Shown here: positions 1 through 7,612 of the stretch, piece after piece
Position numbering within the stretch: position 1 is the stretch's first letter
Layout: every line of letters starts with the position of its first letter
Assembly: GCA_001873075.1 (NCBI GenBank)
Contig: MNYL01000089.1
Location: 1 to 15,221 of the forward strand
DNA length: 15,221 nt
Direction of reading: 5' to 3'
From: Fibrobacteres bacterium CG2_30_45_31
GTDB lineage: Bacteria; Fibrobacterota; Fibrobacteria; Fibrobacterales; Fibrobacteraceae
The notes under the pieces: model-generated
What the model saw: only the letters and a program-made list of their open reading frames with translations
Databases searched by the model: none
Told to the model about the DNA's origin: nothing
Position numbers and translations under genes: made by a program

Positions 1-138
1 TTGATGCGGAACGCAGAAATGGCTTTTGTCCAGGCAAAATATCCGGTAGAATTTCATTTGTACCCAGGAATGGCGCATTCCGTTTGCCCTGCAGAAATTT
101 CAGATATGTCTCAATTTTTGCAACGGGTGTTATCCTAA
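1..138 (+). CDS. Alpha/beta-hydrolase (carboxylesterase/lysophospholipase type), C-terminal end only
   Basis: Only the last 45 codons are present; the 5' part lies outside the window. The visible peptide contains YPGMAHSVCPAEISDM, the pattern around the catalytic histidine (residue 26 of the visible part) of the carboxylesterase/phospholipase family that includes acyl-protein thioesterase-like serine hydrolases (usually GHSVCPEEI near the C-terminus). The stop codon TAA is at 136-138, two bases before the start of the exonuclease gene, so the two are probably cotranscribed. The nucleophile serine and the acid residue cannot be seen, so the substrate is unknown. The family call is fairly firm for such a short piece because the His motif and the closing amphipathic helix are both typical. 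Confidence 0.75.
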   Translation: MMRNAEMAFVQAKYPVEFHLYPGMAHSVCPAEISDMSQFLQRVLS

Positions 139-140
139 AT

Positions 141-1220
141 ATGCAATTTGCGGTTGTTGATGTAGAAACCACCGGGGGAAGCCCCCATGTGGATCGTATT
201 ATGGAGATAGGCATTGTTCTCGTGGATGATGGCATTATTACTGAGACGTACGAAACTTTGGTGGATCCTGATAGAGATATTCCCCCTTTTGTGCAAAATC
301 TGACGGGCATTACGCCCAAAATGGTAAAACACGCGCCGCCGTTTCATCAGGTGGCCTCAAAAATTGATCAAATGCTTGCGGATCGAATTTTTGTAGCCCA
401 TAATGTGGCTTTTGATTATGGATTTATCAAGGCGGAGCTCAACCGCGCAGGGTTCTTTTTTGAGACTTCGCGTCTTTGCACGGTGAAGCTCTCTCGCAAA
501 GTGTTTCCTGGAATGCCTAGTTACAGCTTACACAAACTTTCCAATGCTTTGGAAATCCCCGATTTTAAGCATCATCGCGCTTTGGGTGATGCTCTTGCCG
601 CCGCCGAACTCTTGATGCTTGCGGACAAACGGGGGGCCATTGATGAAATTCAGAAAGAAATTCGTGGGGGTGTCAAACCGGCATTTCTCCCCAAGGGCTG
701 GGACGAAAAGAAAATTCAAACGATTCCTCGTACGGCGGGTATTTTGTGGTTTCATGGGAAAAATGATAAAATCCTTTATATTTGTGCTACTCGTAATATG
801 CGAGAAAAGGTTTTGTCTCTTCTCTCAAATGTGAATCGAGGCCCATTGAGTGCGGTTCGTGAAGGACTCTTTGATATTTCTTTTGAGAGCACGGGGTCGG
901 ATCTACTTGCTAAACTTTGTGTGGCCTCTGCCCTTTTTAAGAACAAATATCCTTGCAATGTGGCGGTTCGCTCGCCCTCGGATGTGGGGGCTCCTTTACC
1001 TGATATGGTCGTATTCGGACCCGGGAGGAGTGAGGGAGAAAAAGTGGTGATTGTGGTACGCAACAATCAAGTTTTAGGCTTTCAATTTGTCGATGAAGAA
1101 GGCTCTTTTAGTCTTTCTTGCGTCATGGAATCTTTACGCCGATTCCCAGAAAGCTTAAATTTGGTGCCCCATCTCAGGCCGGTCTTGCAAGGAAATCGCT
1201 TTCGCGTCGTGTTTCAATAA
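141..1220 (+). CDS. DnaQ-like DEDDh 3'-5' exonuclease fused to a degenerate GIY-YIG domain
   Basis: Predicted 359 aa. Residues 1-165 are an exonuclease of the DNA polymerase III epsilon/DnaQ type: Exo I FAVVDVETTGG (D7, E9), Exo II AHNVAFD (D92), and Exo III HHRALGD (H145, D150). All four acidic metal ligands and the DEDDh histidine are present, so this part should hydrolyse DNA or RNA 3' ends. Residues 195-275 align by eye with the UvrC/Cho-type GIY-YIG nuclease fold (IPRTAGILWF, then ILYICATRNMREKV, then a TGSDLLAKL helix and PCNV), but key catalytic residues are lost. Residues 276-359 are unrecognised. An ATG 57 bp upstream (84) is in frame but would overlap the hydrolase gene; ATG at 141 begins exactly at the conserved first strand, so I chose it. 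No clear Shine-Dalgarno is seen, which fits translational coupling. DnaQ/UvrC-like fusions are known in other phyla; the role here is probably repair or end processing. Confidence 0.88.
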   Translation: MQFAVVDVETTGGSPHVDRIMEIGIVLVDDGIITETYETLVDPDRDIPPFVQNLTGITPKMVKHAPPFHQVASKIDQMLADRIFVAHNVAFDYGFIKAELNRAGFFFETSRLCTVKLSRKVFPGMPSYSLHKLSNALEIPDFKHHRALGDALAAAELLMLADKRGAIDEIQKEIRGGVKPAFLPKGWDEKKIQTIPRTAGILWFHGKNDKILYICATRNMREKVLSLLSNVNRGPLSAVREGLFDISFESTGSDLLAKLCVASALFKNKYPCNVAVRSPSDVGAPLPDMVVFGPGRSEGEKVVIVVRNNQVLGFQFVDEEGSFSLSCVMESLRRFPESLNLVPHLRPVLQGNRFRVVFQ

Positions 1221-1221
1221 C

Positions 1222-1261
1222 ACAAAAAAAGGTTCTATTCCCTGGGTGGAGAATAAAACCT
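1222..1261 (-). terminator. Rho-independent terminator of the topoisomerase gene
   Basis: Between the convergent exonuclease and topoisomerase genes there is an imperfect inverted repeat (1230-1242 against 1249-1261, 11 of 13 positions paired, six-base loop). Read on the minus strand the hairpin is followed directly by a run of seven T (the A run at 1224-1230). Its placement 22 bases past the topoisomerase stop fits a transcription terminator. On the plus strand the T tract is poor (CTCTTGT), so it would serve the exonuclease gene only weakly. Confidence 0.7.
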
Positions 1262-1282
1262 CTTGTAAAACTCATTCCCGAT

Positions 1283-3763
1283 TTATTCTTCTGTTTCTTT
1301 GGGGGCTGCAGCCTCTCCCTTTTTGAAGAATCGACGTCCAGAAGATGCCGCCCGTGGCGGAAAATCAAATTTAATTTTCCCTGTTTTGTCGAGCGTTAAA
1401 TACGCATCAAAAAGACGATGGGTTTTTGAAGAGCGGAATCCTTGAATCAACGAAGTCTTTTCGCCCTTGAGCAAAAGTTCCACATTTTCTCGTGTAATTT
1501 CTTTTCCAAGAATCACTTTAGTAAGACGGAATCCGGTGTCCGCTTTATCAATAGCACTTTGAGAAATATAGGCGGTCATTGAATCAAAAACAGGGCTTCC
1601 ATCAATAGGAGACTTTCCGATCTCTTCACCGACTTCAACATCGGTAGAGTTATTTTCGAAAATGAATTCAATTTTGTTCTTATCATTCAAAATAAGACAG
1701 GATGAAAATTCCGCCCCTCTTTTAGAACGAAATCCTGTGAGTGGACCTAATTTGCGTTTGGTCAGCAATTCGACAATTTCCGCATCGCTAATGTGACGAC
1801 CGCCGAGAATTTTACGAATTTGAATGCCCTCTTCCGTTTCGAATCGAGATACAGTCTCGTAGACGTGAATCCCGTTCACCGGGCTAAATGAAGCTTCCTT
1901 GCGAGTATCATTTTCTTTGAAATTCTTGATGTTATCCACCATGCGCTTGGTGAGGTCTTCAATTTCTCCCATAAACTCAGCGCGTGTCACGGTGCCTTTT
2001 TCGATCATGCCTAATTTATGTTCCCATTCTCCAGTAAGTTCTGGAGAGGTGAGATCGGCAATATTCATCGCGGAAGCCACATTAATCAGGTCAAAAGCTT
2101 TGCTAGTCGGCACGAGTTCTTTGCCATCGCGCATGATATATTTATCCGCGATCAATTTTTCAATCACAGCGGCACGTGTAGCAGGGGTACCTAAACCACG
2201 GTCCTTCATGGCATCGCGGAGTTCATCATCTTCTACCATTTTTCCTGCACTTTCCATCATCGAAAGCAAGGTACTTTCGGTGTATCGCGCAGGAGGTTTG
2301 GTGGTTTCGTCGCTGATTTCAACTTGTAAGGTCTTTGCTTTACTGTCTTTGCCGAGAGGGGGGATTGTTTCTTCGGAATCAGCATCTTTGCCGTATACTG
2401 CCTTGAATCCCGGGTCTTGAAGAATCTTCCCTTCGGTGGAAAATTTTTCACCTTCAACGGTGGTGATTCGTGTGGTATTCAAGTATTGAGCGGGTGGATA
2501 AAAGACAGCGATAAAACGCTGGCAGATCATCGTATAAATCTTTTGTTCGGCTTCTGACAACGCTTTGACGACATTTCCTGTAGGGATAATGGCGTGATGA
2601 TCAGAAATTTTTTCGTTGTTGAAAATGCGAGGATCTTTGCGAATCCAACCTTCTTGAAGGGCTTTCTCCGCATGCTTTGCGAGAGTGCCTGTCATGGTTC
2701 CCATCGTCTTTTTGACAGTCTGGACATAATCTTCTGGCAGACATTTGCTATCGGTACGAGGATAGGTCGTGAGTTTATGACGTTCGTAAAGAGCCTGGGC
2801 AATTTGCAATGTGGTCTTTGCTGAGAAGCCGAAACGATTATTCGCTTCGCGTTGTAACGTAGTGAGGTCATAAAGGGGAGCGCACTTTTGCGTAGTAGGC
2901 TTAGTGGTTTCTTCTACCGAACCGATTTTTCCAGTGCATTTTTTGACTATTTCTTCCGCTTGGTTTCTGTTCCAAAGGCGACTCGCGTTCGATTCTTCTT
3001 TGGGATTAAACCACTTGCCCGGATAATCGTTCCCGTTGCAGGAAAAAAGTCCTTGCAGAGTCCAATAATCTTGTGCTACAAAAGCATTGCGTTCTTCTTC
3101 GCGTCTTACGATAACAGCAAGAGTGGGGGTCTGAACCCGGCCACAAGGCGTGAGTTGGAAACCTCCGAAACGACTGTTGTAAGCAGTGAGACCGCGAGAT
3201 CCATTGATTCCCACGAGCCAGTCCGCTTCAGAACGACTCAGGGCTGCCGCTTGGAGATTCAGCATTTCATCGTTGTTGCGCAACTTCGAAAACGCTTCTT
3301 TAATAGCGCCCATCGTCATACTTTGCATCCAAAGACGCTGGATCACTTTGTCTTTTAATCCCGTTTTGCCCTTTTCATGCTCAAGGATGTAGTAGAAAAT
3401 GAGTTCCCCTTCGCGGCCCGCATCGCAAGCATTAATAATGGTTCCCACGTCTTTTCTACGAATTAGCTTGCCTAATGCAGAAAGTTGTGCCTTGGTATCG
3501 GCAATAGGTTTTAAGTCGAAGTTGTCGGGGAGGATGGGGAGCGTTTCCATGCTCCAGTTTTTGTACTTGTCACTAATATCTTTCGGATCCGCAATCGTCA
3601 CTAGGTGACCTAGAGCCCAAGAGACTATATACTCTGCATTTTCAAAGTGACTTTTTTCTTTGGTAAATTTACCACCGAGCGCTTTGACAAGGTCGGCGGC
3701 AACACTTGGCTTTTCTGCAATGATTAAGGTGAGTTTATCTACAGGGACTGATTTTTTTACCAT
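1283..3763 (-). CDS. topB: Type IA DNA topoisomerase (topoisomerase III-like)
   Basis: An 826-aa enzyme that breaks and rejoins one DNA strand through a 5'-phosphotyrosine to remove negative supercoils or decatenate single-stranded links. The N-terminal Toprim domain has IIAEKPS (E17) and NACDAGREGELIF (D114, E118). The catalytic tyrosine is Y334 in LTTYPRTDS, preceded by LYDLTTLQREANNRFGFSA. The GLGTPATRAAVIEKL motif is at about 523-537. From about residue 628 to 803 there are two copies of the topoisomerase C-terminal repeat, each with a LTGFRS/IQGFRS-type core and a following beta pair; there are no zinc-ribbon cysteines. The tail is basic, then acidic. ATG at 3763 is preceded on the minus strand by AAGGTAAT, an acceptable ribosome site. 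The gene lies 12 bp downstream of the glycosyltransferase remnant and is probably cotranscribed with it. Length and motifs fit the TopB class better than TopA; plasmid-type TopB relatives cannot be excluded. Confidence 0.93.
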   Translation of the reverse strand: MVKKSVPVDKLTLIIAEKPSVAADLVKALGGKFTKEKSHFENAEYIVSWALGHLVTIADPKDISDKYKNWSMETLPILPDNFDLKPIADTKAQLSALGKLIRRKDVGTIINACDAGREGELIFYYILEHEKGKTGLKDKVIQRLWMQSMTMGAIKEAFSKLRNNDEMLNLQAAALSRSEADWLVGINGSRGLTAYNSRFGGFQLTPCGRVQTPTLAVIVRREEERNAFVAQDYWTLQGLFSCNGNDYPGKWFNPKEESNASRLWNRNQAEEIVKKCTGKIGSVEETTKPTTQKCAPLYDLTTLQREANNRFGFSAKTTLQIAQALYERHKLTTYPRTDSKCLPEDYVQTVKKTMGTMTGTLAKHAEKALQEGWIRKDPRIFNNEKISDHHAIIPTGNVVKALSEAEQKIYTMICQRFIAVFYPPAQYLNTTRITTVEGEKFSTEGKILQDPGFKAVYGKDADSEETIPPLGKDSKAKTLQVEISDETTKPPARYTESTLLSMMESAGKMVEDDELRDAMKDRGLGTPATRAAVIEKLIADKYIMRDGKELVPTSKAFDLINVASAMNIADLTSPELTGEWEHKLGMIEKGTVTRAEFMGEIEDLTKRMVDNIKNFKENDTRKEASFSPVNGIHVYETVSRFETEEGIQIRKILGGRHISDAEIVELLTKRKLGPLTGFRSKRGAEFSSCLILNDKNKIEFIFENNSTDVEVGEEIGKSPIDGSPVFDSMTAYISQSAIDKADTGFRLTKVILGKEITRENVELLLKGEKTSLIQGFRSSKTHRLFDAYLTLDKTGKIKFDFPPRAASSGRRFFKKGEAAAPKETEE

Positions 3764-3775
3764 TCTGATATTACC

Positions 3776-4579
3776 TTATGGTTTCCACTGGAATTTTCCC
3801 GCAGTTCCAAAAAGAACTGAGAGAACAATAAACGGAGCCTGAAAAAATTCGATGGGAAGAAACCATTTGAGAAGTTGCTGCTGATTAAAAATGTGAAGGC
3901 CGCGGACAATGAGGAGCATATCCCCAATGACTTTCAGGGCAAAAACAAGGAGTGTTGCAATCAGGATTTTGTAACTAAAGAAGGACAACGTGCCTACAAA
4001 GCAAAGTGCTAAAAAGAAAACCATAGACAATAGAAAAACAAAGCGCGGGGAGTCGTCGATAGTTTTGGATGCCCAACGTTTTCGTTGCTCCCAAAGCCCT
4101 TTTAAGGTTTCCTTCCCCGTTGTTTTTACAAATGTTTTCTCATGGACTCCGTACCGGGCTTTCCAGGGATAATGGACTGCTATTTTTTGCAAGTGCAAAC
4201 TGGTATCGGTCAAACGCAGAATTTCGCTCTCACTGGTGGCAACCATCAGCGAAATGACGTTTTTCTTTGCACTTTGACCCTCTGGGAGGTCTTTAATGGC
4301 AATAATGTGAAATTTGTCGGGATACTGCGCTGCATATTGGGCAAGGATTTCCGGACCTTGGCAATCTCGCTGAAGAATGCTGTCGATGTTCTTCTGAATG
4401 GAATCTTTTTCGTTGCGTGCCGCGATTAAAACGCTGACGGAGGGGAGAGGTTCTTGAATGGATTTTCCCAAACGCACCGTGTTGAGAGCACGAAACCAAC
4501 GAAATCCAAGAACCGCGTAATAAAACGCTGTGACCACTAGGATGGCGATGAATAATGTTGACAGTGAGGGAAAAAACAT
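3776..4579 (-). pseudogene. Family-2 glycosyltransferase with its catalytic core deleted
   Basis: An uninterrupted 267-aa frame from ATG at 4579. An upstream TTG at 4606 would add nine residues but gives no better fit. It starts with a membrane segment (MFFPSLSTLFIAILVVTAFY), then the start of a GT2 GT-A domain (PSVSVLIAARNEKDSIQKNI). It ends like membrane GT2 enzymes: a Q/RxxRW-type motif (EQRKRWAS) and about three C-terminal membrane helices. Between these the usual VDDxS strand is missing after LQRDC. The frame also jumps from ILRLTDT, where the DxD metal site should continue, to SLHLQKIAVHYPWKARYG, which normally follows the catalytic-base DD motif. Roughly 20 and 90-110 residues appear absent compared with typical members. 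Without these parts it should not transfer sugar. I call it a decaying gene, but the clean frame leaves open a repurposed membrane protein. Confidence 0.6.
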
Positions 4580-4726
4580 AGTTTGGGGCAAAATGTAGCA
4601 CAACAAAGAGAAAAAAAAGAGCTGTCTTATTTAAAACAACCTTTGAAGAGCCCTTTAGATTTGGAGAATAAACAACTCTAAAAGTGGATAACATTCAAAA
4701 TTCAGAGAAAATTTGAAAAAATGACA

Positions 4727-4754
4727 TTGGGAAAATTTGTTCCCCTCTTATATA
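4727..4754 (+). promoter_or_regulatory. Possible upstream promoter of the yceD-fab operon
   Basis: TTGGGA (4727-4732) and TATATA (4749-4754) are separated by 16 bp. The -35 half is only a partial match. If used, transcription would start near 4761 and give a leader of about 185 nt ahead of yceD. It could instead be chance in an AT-rich region. Confidence 0.35.
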
Positions 4755-4906
4755 GTAGGGCTAAAAAATATTTTGGAATAATGCTCTAAAGTGCAGTATT
4801 TTGGTAGCTTCATGCCTTGAGAGAGGCAAAGGAGGATAATTAGGGCAAGAGAACTGTATCTTCAAATCAAATAAGGATTTATTCAAATAAAGTTGCTTTA
4901 ATCGCA

Positions 4907-4935
4907 TTGACTGAAAAGAACCTTTCTAGTATATT
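4907..4935 (+). promoter_or_regulatory. Main promoter of the yceD-rpmF-plsX-fab operon
   Basis: TTGACT (4907-4912) and TATATT (4930-4935) are separated by exactly 17 bp, five of six matches in each box to the sigma-70 consensus. The predicted start point is about 4942, only about three bases before the TTG start codon of yceD at 4945. This is the strongest promoter-like sequence I see in the window and lies at the head of the lipid operon. Confidence 0.7.
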
Positions 4936-4944
4936 TGGCCTACC

Positions 4945-5463
4945 TTGAGAATAGATATCTCACAGATTGCTTCAGAAACAACAGAGTTGCTCGTATCTTT
5001 TGAACGTTTACAAGCTCCTGAGTTGTTCGATGAACTCCACTTAACAGGCCCTTTGACCCTGTCTGTTTTGGTGAGTCCACAGGGCGCAGATCAGTGGCTT
5101 TTGACGGGTTCTCTCTCAGGGAAACAAGTTTTGACTTGTGTTCGCACATTGGAACCTTTTGAAAATTCGTTTGAAACCCCTGTGATGATTCGGGTGGAAC
5201 GGACTAGTGTGGCGAAGCAAGAGTTGGACGATGATGACGACGAGGTGTATAGCTATCGTGTCCCCATGGTTCAAAATTTTGTAGATGTGACTGAATGCGT
5301 TCGGGAACTGGTAATTTTCCAGGAACCGATTCGCCCGGTAAAAGATCCAGACAAGGATTTTATTTGGAATGCTGATGAAAAAACGTCAGAAAAACCAAAG
5401 ATGGATCCGCGCTGGGAAAAACTGAAAGCGCTCAAGCGCAAAATGGAAAACCCGAATGGGTGA
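4945..5463 (+). CDS. yceD: YceD/DUF177 family protein
   Basis: A 172-aa member of the YceD (DUF177) family, a widespread protein encoded next to rpmF and linked in E. coli and plants to 23S rRNA/large-subunit maturation. The opening MRIDISQI resembles the usual start of the family. The middle has LTCVRTLEPFENSFETPV, matching the family's C-x-R-x-L-x-P-F signature. Near the end are an acidic stretch of five aspartates and VDVTECVRELVIFQEPIRPV, matching the family's conserved strand that leads to a proline pair. The start is TTG; an in-frame TAG at 4927-4929 prevents a long upstream extension and no other good start is near, so TTG at 4945 is well supported although no Shine-Dalgarno is present. 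First gene of the operon, 32 bp before rpmF. Confidence 0.88.
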   Translation: MRIDISQIASETTELLVSFERLQAPELFDELHLTGPLTLSVLVSPQGADQWLLTGSLSGKQVLTCVRTLEPFENSFETPVMIRVERTSVAKQELDDDDDEVYSYRVPMVQNFVDVTECVRELVIFQEPIRPVKDPDKDFIWNADEKTSEKPKMDPRWEKLKALKRKMENPNG

Positions 5464-5495
5464 TCCCGCTTGAGCCGAACGATCAGGAGTGAAAA

Positions 5496-5678
5496 GTGGC
5501 CGTCCCAAAAAGAAAAACCTCAACTGCCCGCCGTGACAAACGTCGTACTCATTGGAAACTCGAAGCTCCAGCGATGTCAACTTGTGATCACTGTGGTTCT
5601 GTAAAACGTCCACACCGCGTATGCCCAGTTTGTGGCTACTATAACGGTGTTGAAGTGGTTCGTCCAGAAGTTGCATAA
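5496..5678 (+). CDS. rpmF: 50S ribosomal protein L32
   Basis: A 60-aa basic protein starting MAVPKRKTSTARRDKRRTHW, typical of bacterial L32, a small protein of the large ribosomal subunit. Four cysteines in two CxxC pairs (C30, C33, C43, C46) form the zinc ribbon, so this is the zinc-binding form. The start is GTG, supported by AGGAG six bases upstream (5485-5489). The order yceD-rpmF-plsX is one of the most conserved in bacteria and couples ribosome synthesis to lipid synthesis. Confidence 0.97.
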   Translation: MAVPKRKTSTARRDKRRTHWKLEAPAMSTCDHCGSVKRPHRVCPVCGYYNGVEVVRPEVA

Positions 5679-5702
5679 TTAAAGAGACAGGATTGATTAT
5701 CT

Positions 5703-6668
5703 ATGATTAGCATTGCCCTTGATGCGATGGGAGGCGATTTCGCCCCTGGTTTGGTTGTTGATGGTGCGGTGAAAGCTGCCCGTGAAAGCAATGGTCAATA
5801 TCATATCGTACTTTGTGGCCCTAAAGCCCAAGTAGAAGACGAATTAAAGCGTCTCGGTTATGAGGGCGATGCCATATCTGTGATCGATGCCCCTGAAATC
5901 GTTGCCATGGATGAGCATCCAACGGAAGTACTTCGCAAGAAGCAAAATTCCGGTTTGGTCACCTGTGTCGCGTTGCAAAAGAAGGGTCTGGTTCAGGCAA
6001 GTGTGAGTGCTGGTAATTCTGGTGCCATGATGGCTTCCTGTCTCATGATTCTCGGTCGTACCACTGAAAATTTTGCGCGCCCACCGATTGCCTGTGCGAT
6101 TCCTACTCGTAAGGGACGCATTGTATTAGTGGATGCTGGCGCTAACGTTGATGAAAAAGCTCCAGTTCTTGTCGATTTTGCTTTGGCTGGCTCTGTTTTC
6201 GCCGAATGCTACCTTGGAATTCAAAATCCGAAGGTGGGCCTTCTTAATATGGGCGAAGAAGAAAAGAAAGGTCCTGCCGTTATTCAAGAAGCCTATCAGC
6301 TTTTGAAAACAGCTCCTGTGAATTTTATCGGAAACATTGAAGGACGTGATTTGCTCGCCGGTGTGGCGGATGTTGTCGTCTGTTCCGGTTACACAGGCAA
6401 TGTTGTACTCAAAATGATCGAAGGTTTTTACGAACTCCACCATGATCTTTTTGGATCAATTGATACTCCTGCGGGGCGTCAGTTTGATGAAATGTGGGAT
6501 TACCGCGCTACAGGCGGAGCCCTTCTCATTGGTCTCAAAGGAACAGGCATTATTGCCCATGGACGTTCCGATGCGAAGGCCGTTGAGCAAGCGATCAAGG
6601 TGGCTTATCAGTTTGCCCTCAACAAAATTCCCGAAAAAGTCGGAGAGAAACTCACTGGGATAAAATAA
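5703..6668 (+). CDS. plsX: Phosphate acyltransferase PlsX
   Basis: A 321-aa enzyme that turns acyl-ACP and phosphate into acyl-phosphate, the acyl donor used by PlsY for the first step of phospholipid synthesis; it is a peripheral membrane enzyme. Sequence signs: MISIALDAMGGDFAP at the N-terminus, MDEHPTEVLRKKQNSGL, VSAGNSGAMMA, VLVDAGANVD, IQNPKVGLLNMGEEEKKG, FIGNIEGRDL, DVVVCSGYTGNVVLKMIEG, all classic PlsX blocks. Length is close to the usual 330-340. ATG at 5703 has only a weak AGGA upstream; it lies 24 bp after rpmF. The stop is three bases before fabH, so the two are probably translationally coupled. Confidence 0.97.
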   Translation: MISIALDAMGGDFAPGLVVDGAVKAARESNGQYHIVLCGPKAQVEDELKRLGYEGDAISVIDAPEIVAMDEHPTEVLRKKQNSGLVTCVALQKKGLVQASVSAGNSGAMMASCLMILGRTTENFARPPIACAIPTRKGRIVLVDAGANVDEKAPVLVDFALAGSVFAECYLGIQNPKVGLLNMGEEEKKGPAVIQEAYQLLKTAPVNFIGNIEGRDLLAGVADVVVCSGYTGNVVLKMIEGFYELHHDLFGSIDTPAGRQFDEMWDYRATGGALLIGLKGTGIIAHGRSDAKAVEQAIKVAYQFALNKIPEKVGEKLTGIK

Positions 6669-6671
6669 AAT

Positions 6672-7610
6672 ATGAACGCTTTCATCAAGTCCGTCGGTGT
6701 CTATGTTCCGAAAAACATCCTCACCAATGTTGATTTGGAGAAGAGAGTCGATACCACAGATGCGTGGATCTCTTCTCGTACGGGGATACGAGAACGTCAA
6801 ATTATTGAAGATGCGTCCATTAAAACTTCTGACATTGCCACCGCCGCTGCTCGCGAGGCTATAGAACGTGCAGGAATTGACGCTTCGGAAGTAGACGGAA
6901 TTATCGCCGGATCGATGTCTTACGAAAGGGCCTTCCCTGCGCTCGCCTGTCTTGTGGCGAAGGAAGTCGGATGCACCAATGCGTTTGCCGTTGATATTAC
7001 GGCTGCTTGTGCGGCGATGCCCTATGCAATCAATATTGCCACTTTGATGATTCGCTCGGGTCAAGCTAAAAACATTCTTATTGTGGGCGCAGAAATTTGT
7101 TCCCGAATTGTAGATTGGAGCGATCGCGCCACTTGTGTTCTTTTTGGAGATGCGGCAGGGGCTTTGCTCTTGAGCGCTACGGAAGAAAATAGAGGCGTTC
7201 TTGCGAGCACTCTCAAAGCGGATGGCCGTCAAGGGGATATTTTGTATCTCGGTGGCGACAGCAAATTCCTGAAGATGGACGGTGCTGCGGTCTTTAAGCT
7301 CGCCGTGACGGAACTTGCTGCTGTGACCAAACAGACTTTGGAAAAAGTAGATTATAAGGTGAGTGATTTGGATTTGTTTGTCCCTCATCAGGCGAATATC
7401 CGTATCATTGAATCTGTGGGTGCACGCTTAGGTATTGCACCAGAAAAAGTAATGATCAATGTGGATCGTTATGGAAACACGTCTTCAGCTTCGATTCCGC
7501 TTGCCTTATATGAGGCATTGGAAGAGGGGCGCCTCAAACCTGGAATGTTGGTGGCCTTATCTGCCTTTGGCGGTGGCATCACTTGGGGTTGTAACGTCAT
7601 TAGGTGGTAA
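6672..7610 (+). CDS. fabH: Beta-ketoacyl-ACP synthase III
   Basis: A 312-aa condensing enzyme that starts type II fatty-acid synthesis by joining an acyl-CoA (usually acetyl-CoA) to malonyl-ACP. The thiolase-fold triad is complete: C113 in DITAACAAMPYA, H239 in FVPHQAN, N269 in RYGNTSSASIP. WISSRTGIRER near residue 32 and SAFGGGITWG near 297 are standard. The residues right after the active cysteine are Ala-Ala-Met where most FabH have Ser/Ala-Gly-Phe, which could change the acyl pocket. ATG at 6672 follows the plsX stop by three bases with no clear Shine-Dalgarno. A GTG near the end overlaps the next frame, but fabD more probably starts at 7613. Confidence 0.95.
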   Translation: MNAFIKSVGVYVPKNILTNVDLEKRVDTTDAWISSRTGIRERQIIEDASIKTSDIATAAAREAIERAGIDASEVDGIIAGSMSYERAFPALACLVAKEVGCTNAFAVDITAACAAMPYAINIATLMIRSGQAKNILIVGAEICSRIVDWSDRATCVLFGDAAGALLLSATEENRGVLASTLKADGRQGDILYLGGDSKFLKMDGAAVFKLAVTELAAVTKQTLEKVDYKVSDLDLFVPHQANIRIIESVGARLGIAPEKVMINVDRYGNTSSASIPLALYEALEEGRLKPGMLVALSAFGGGITWGCNVIRW

Positions 7611-7612
7611 AT

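Larger units (their letters stand above)
4580..4944. other. 365-bp intergenic region between divergent transcription units
   Basis: No protein-coding frame of any quality is seen on either strand. The left half is AT-rich and should hold the minus-strand promoter of the glycosyltransferase-topB pair; a weak TTGAAT/17/TGTTTA match reads leftwards around 4670-4697. The right half contains two plus-strand promoter candidates (4727-4754 and 4907-4935). Between them lies about 150 bp with a GGAGG at 4831-4835 that has no start codon at a useful distance. There is also a small TGCCT/AGGCA hairpin near 4813-4828 and an imperfect direct repeat TATTTTGG at 4769-4776 and 4797-4804. A short leader RNA or regulator sites are possible, but nothing matches a family I know. 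Confidence 0.6.

Noticed and set aside
1899..2420. A long open frame on the plus strand opposite topB
   Set aside because: It is a serine-rich shadow of the topoisomerase gene with no recognisable domain and no ribosome site.
4850..4880. A TTCAAATC string resembling a tRNA T-loop
   Set aside because: The flanking bases do not pair as a T stem and no acceptor, D or anticodon arm can be drawn.
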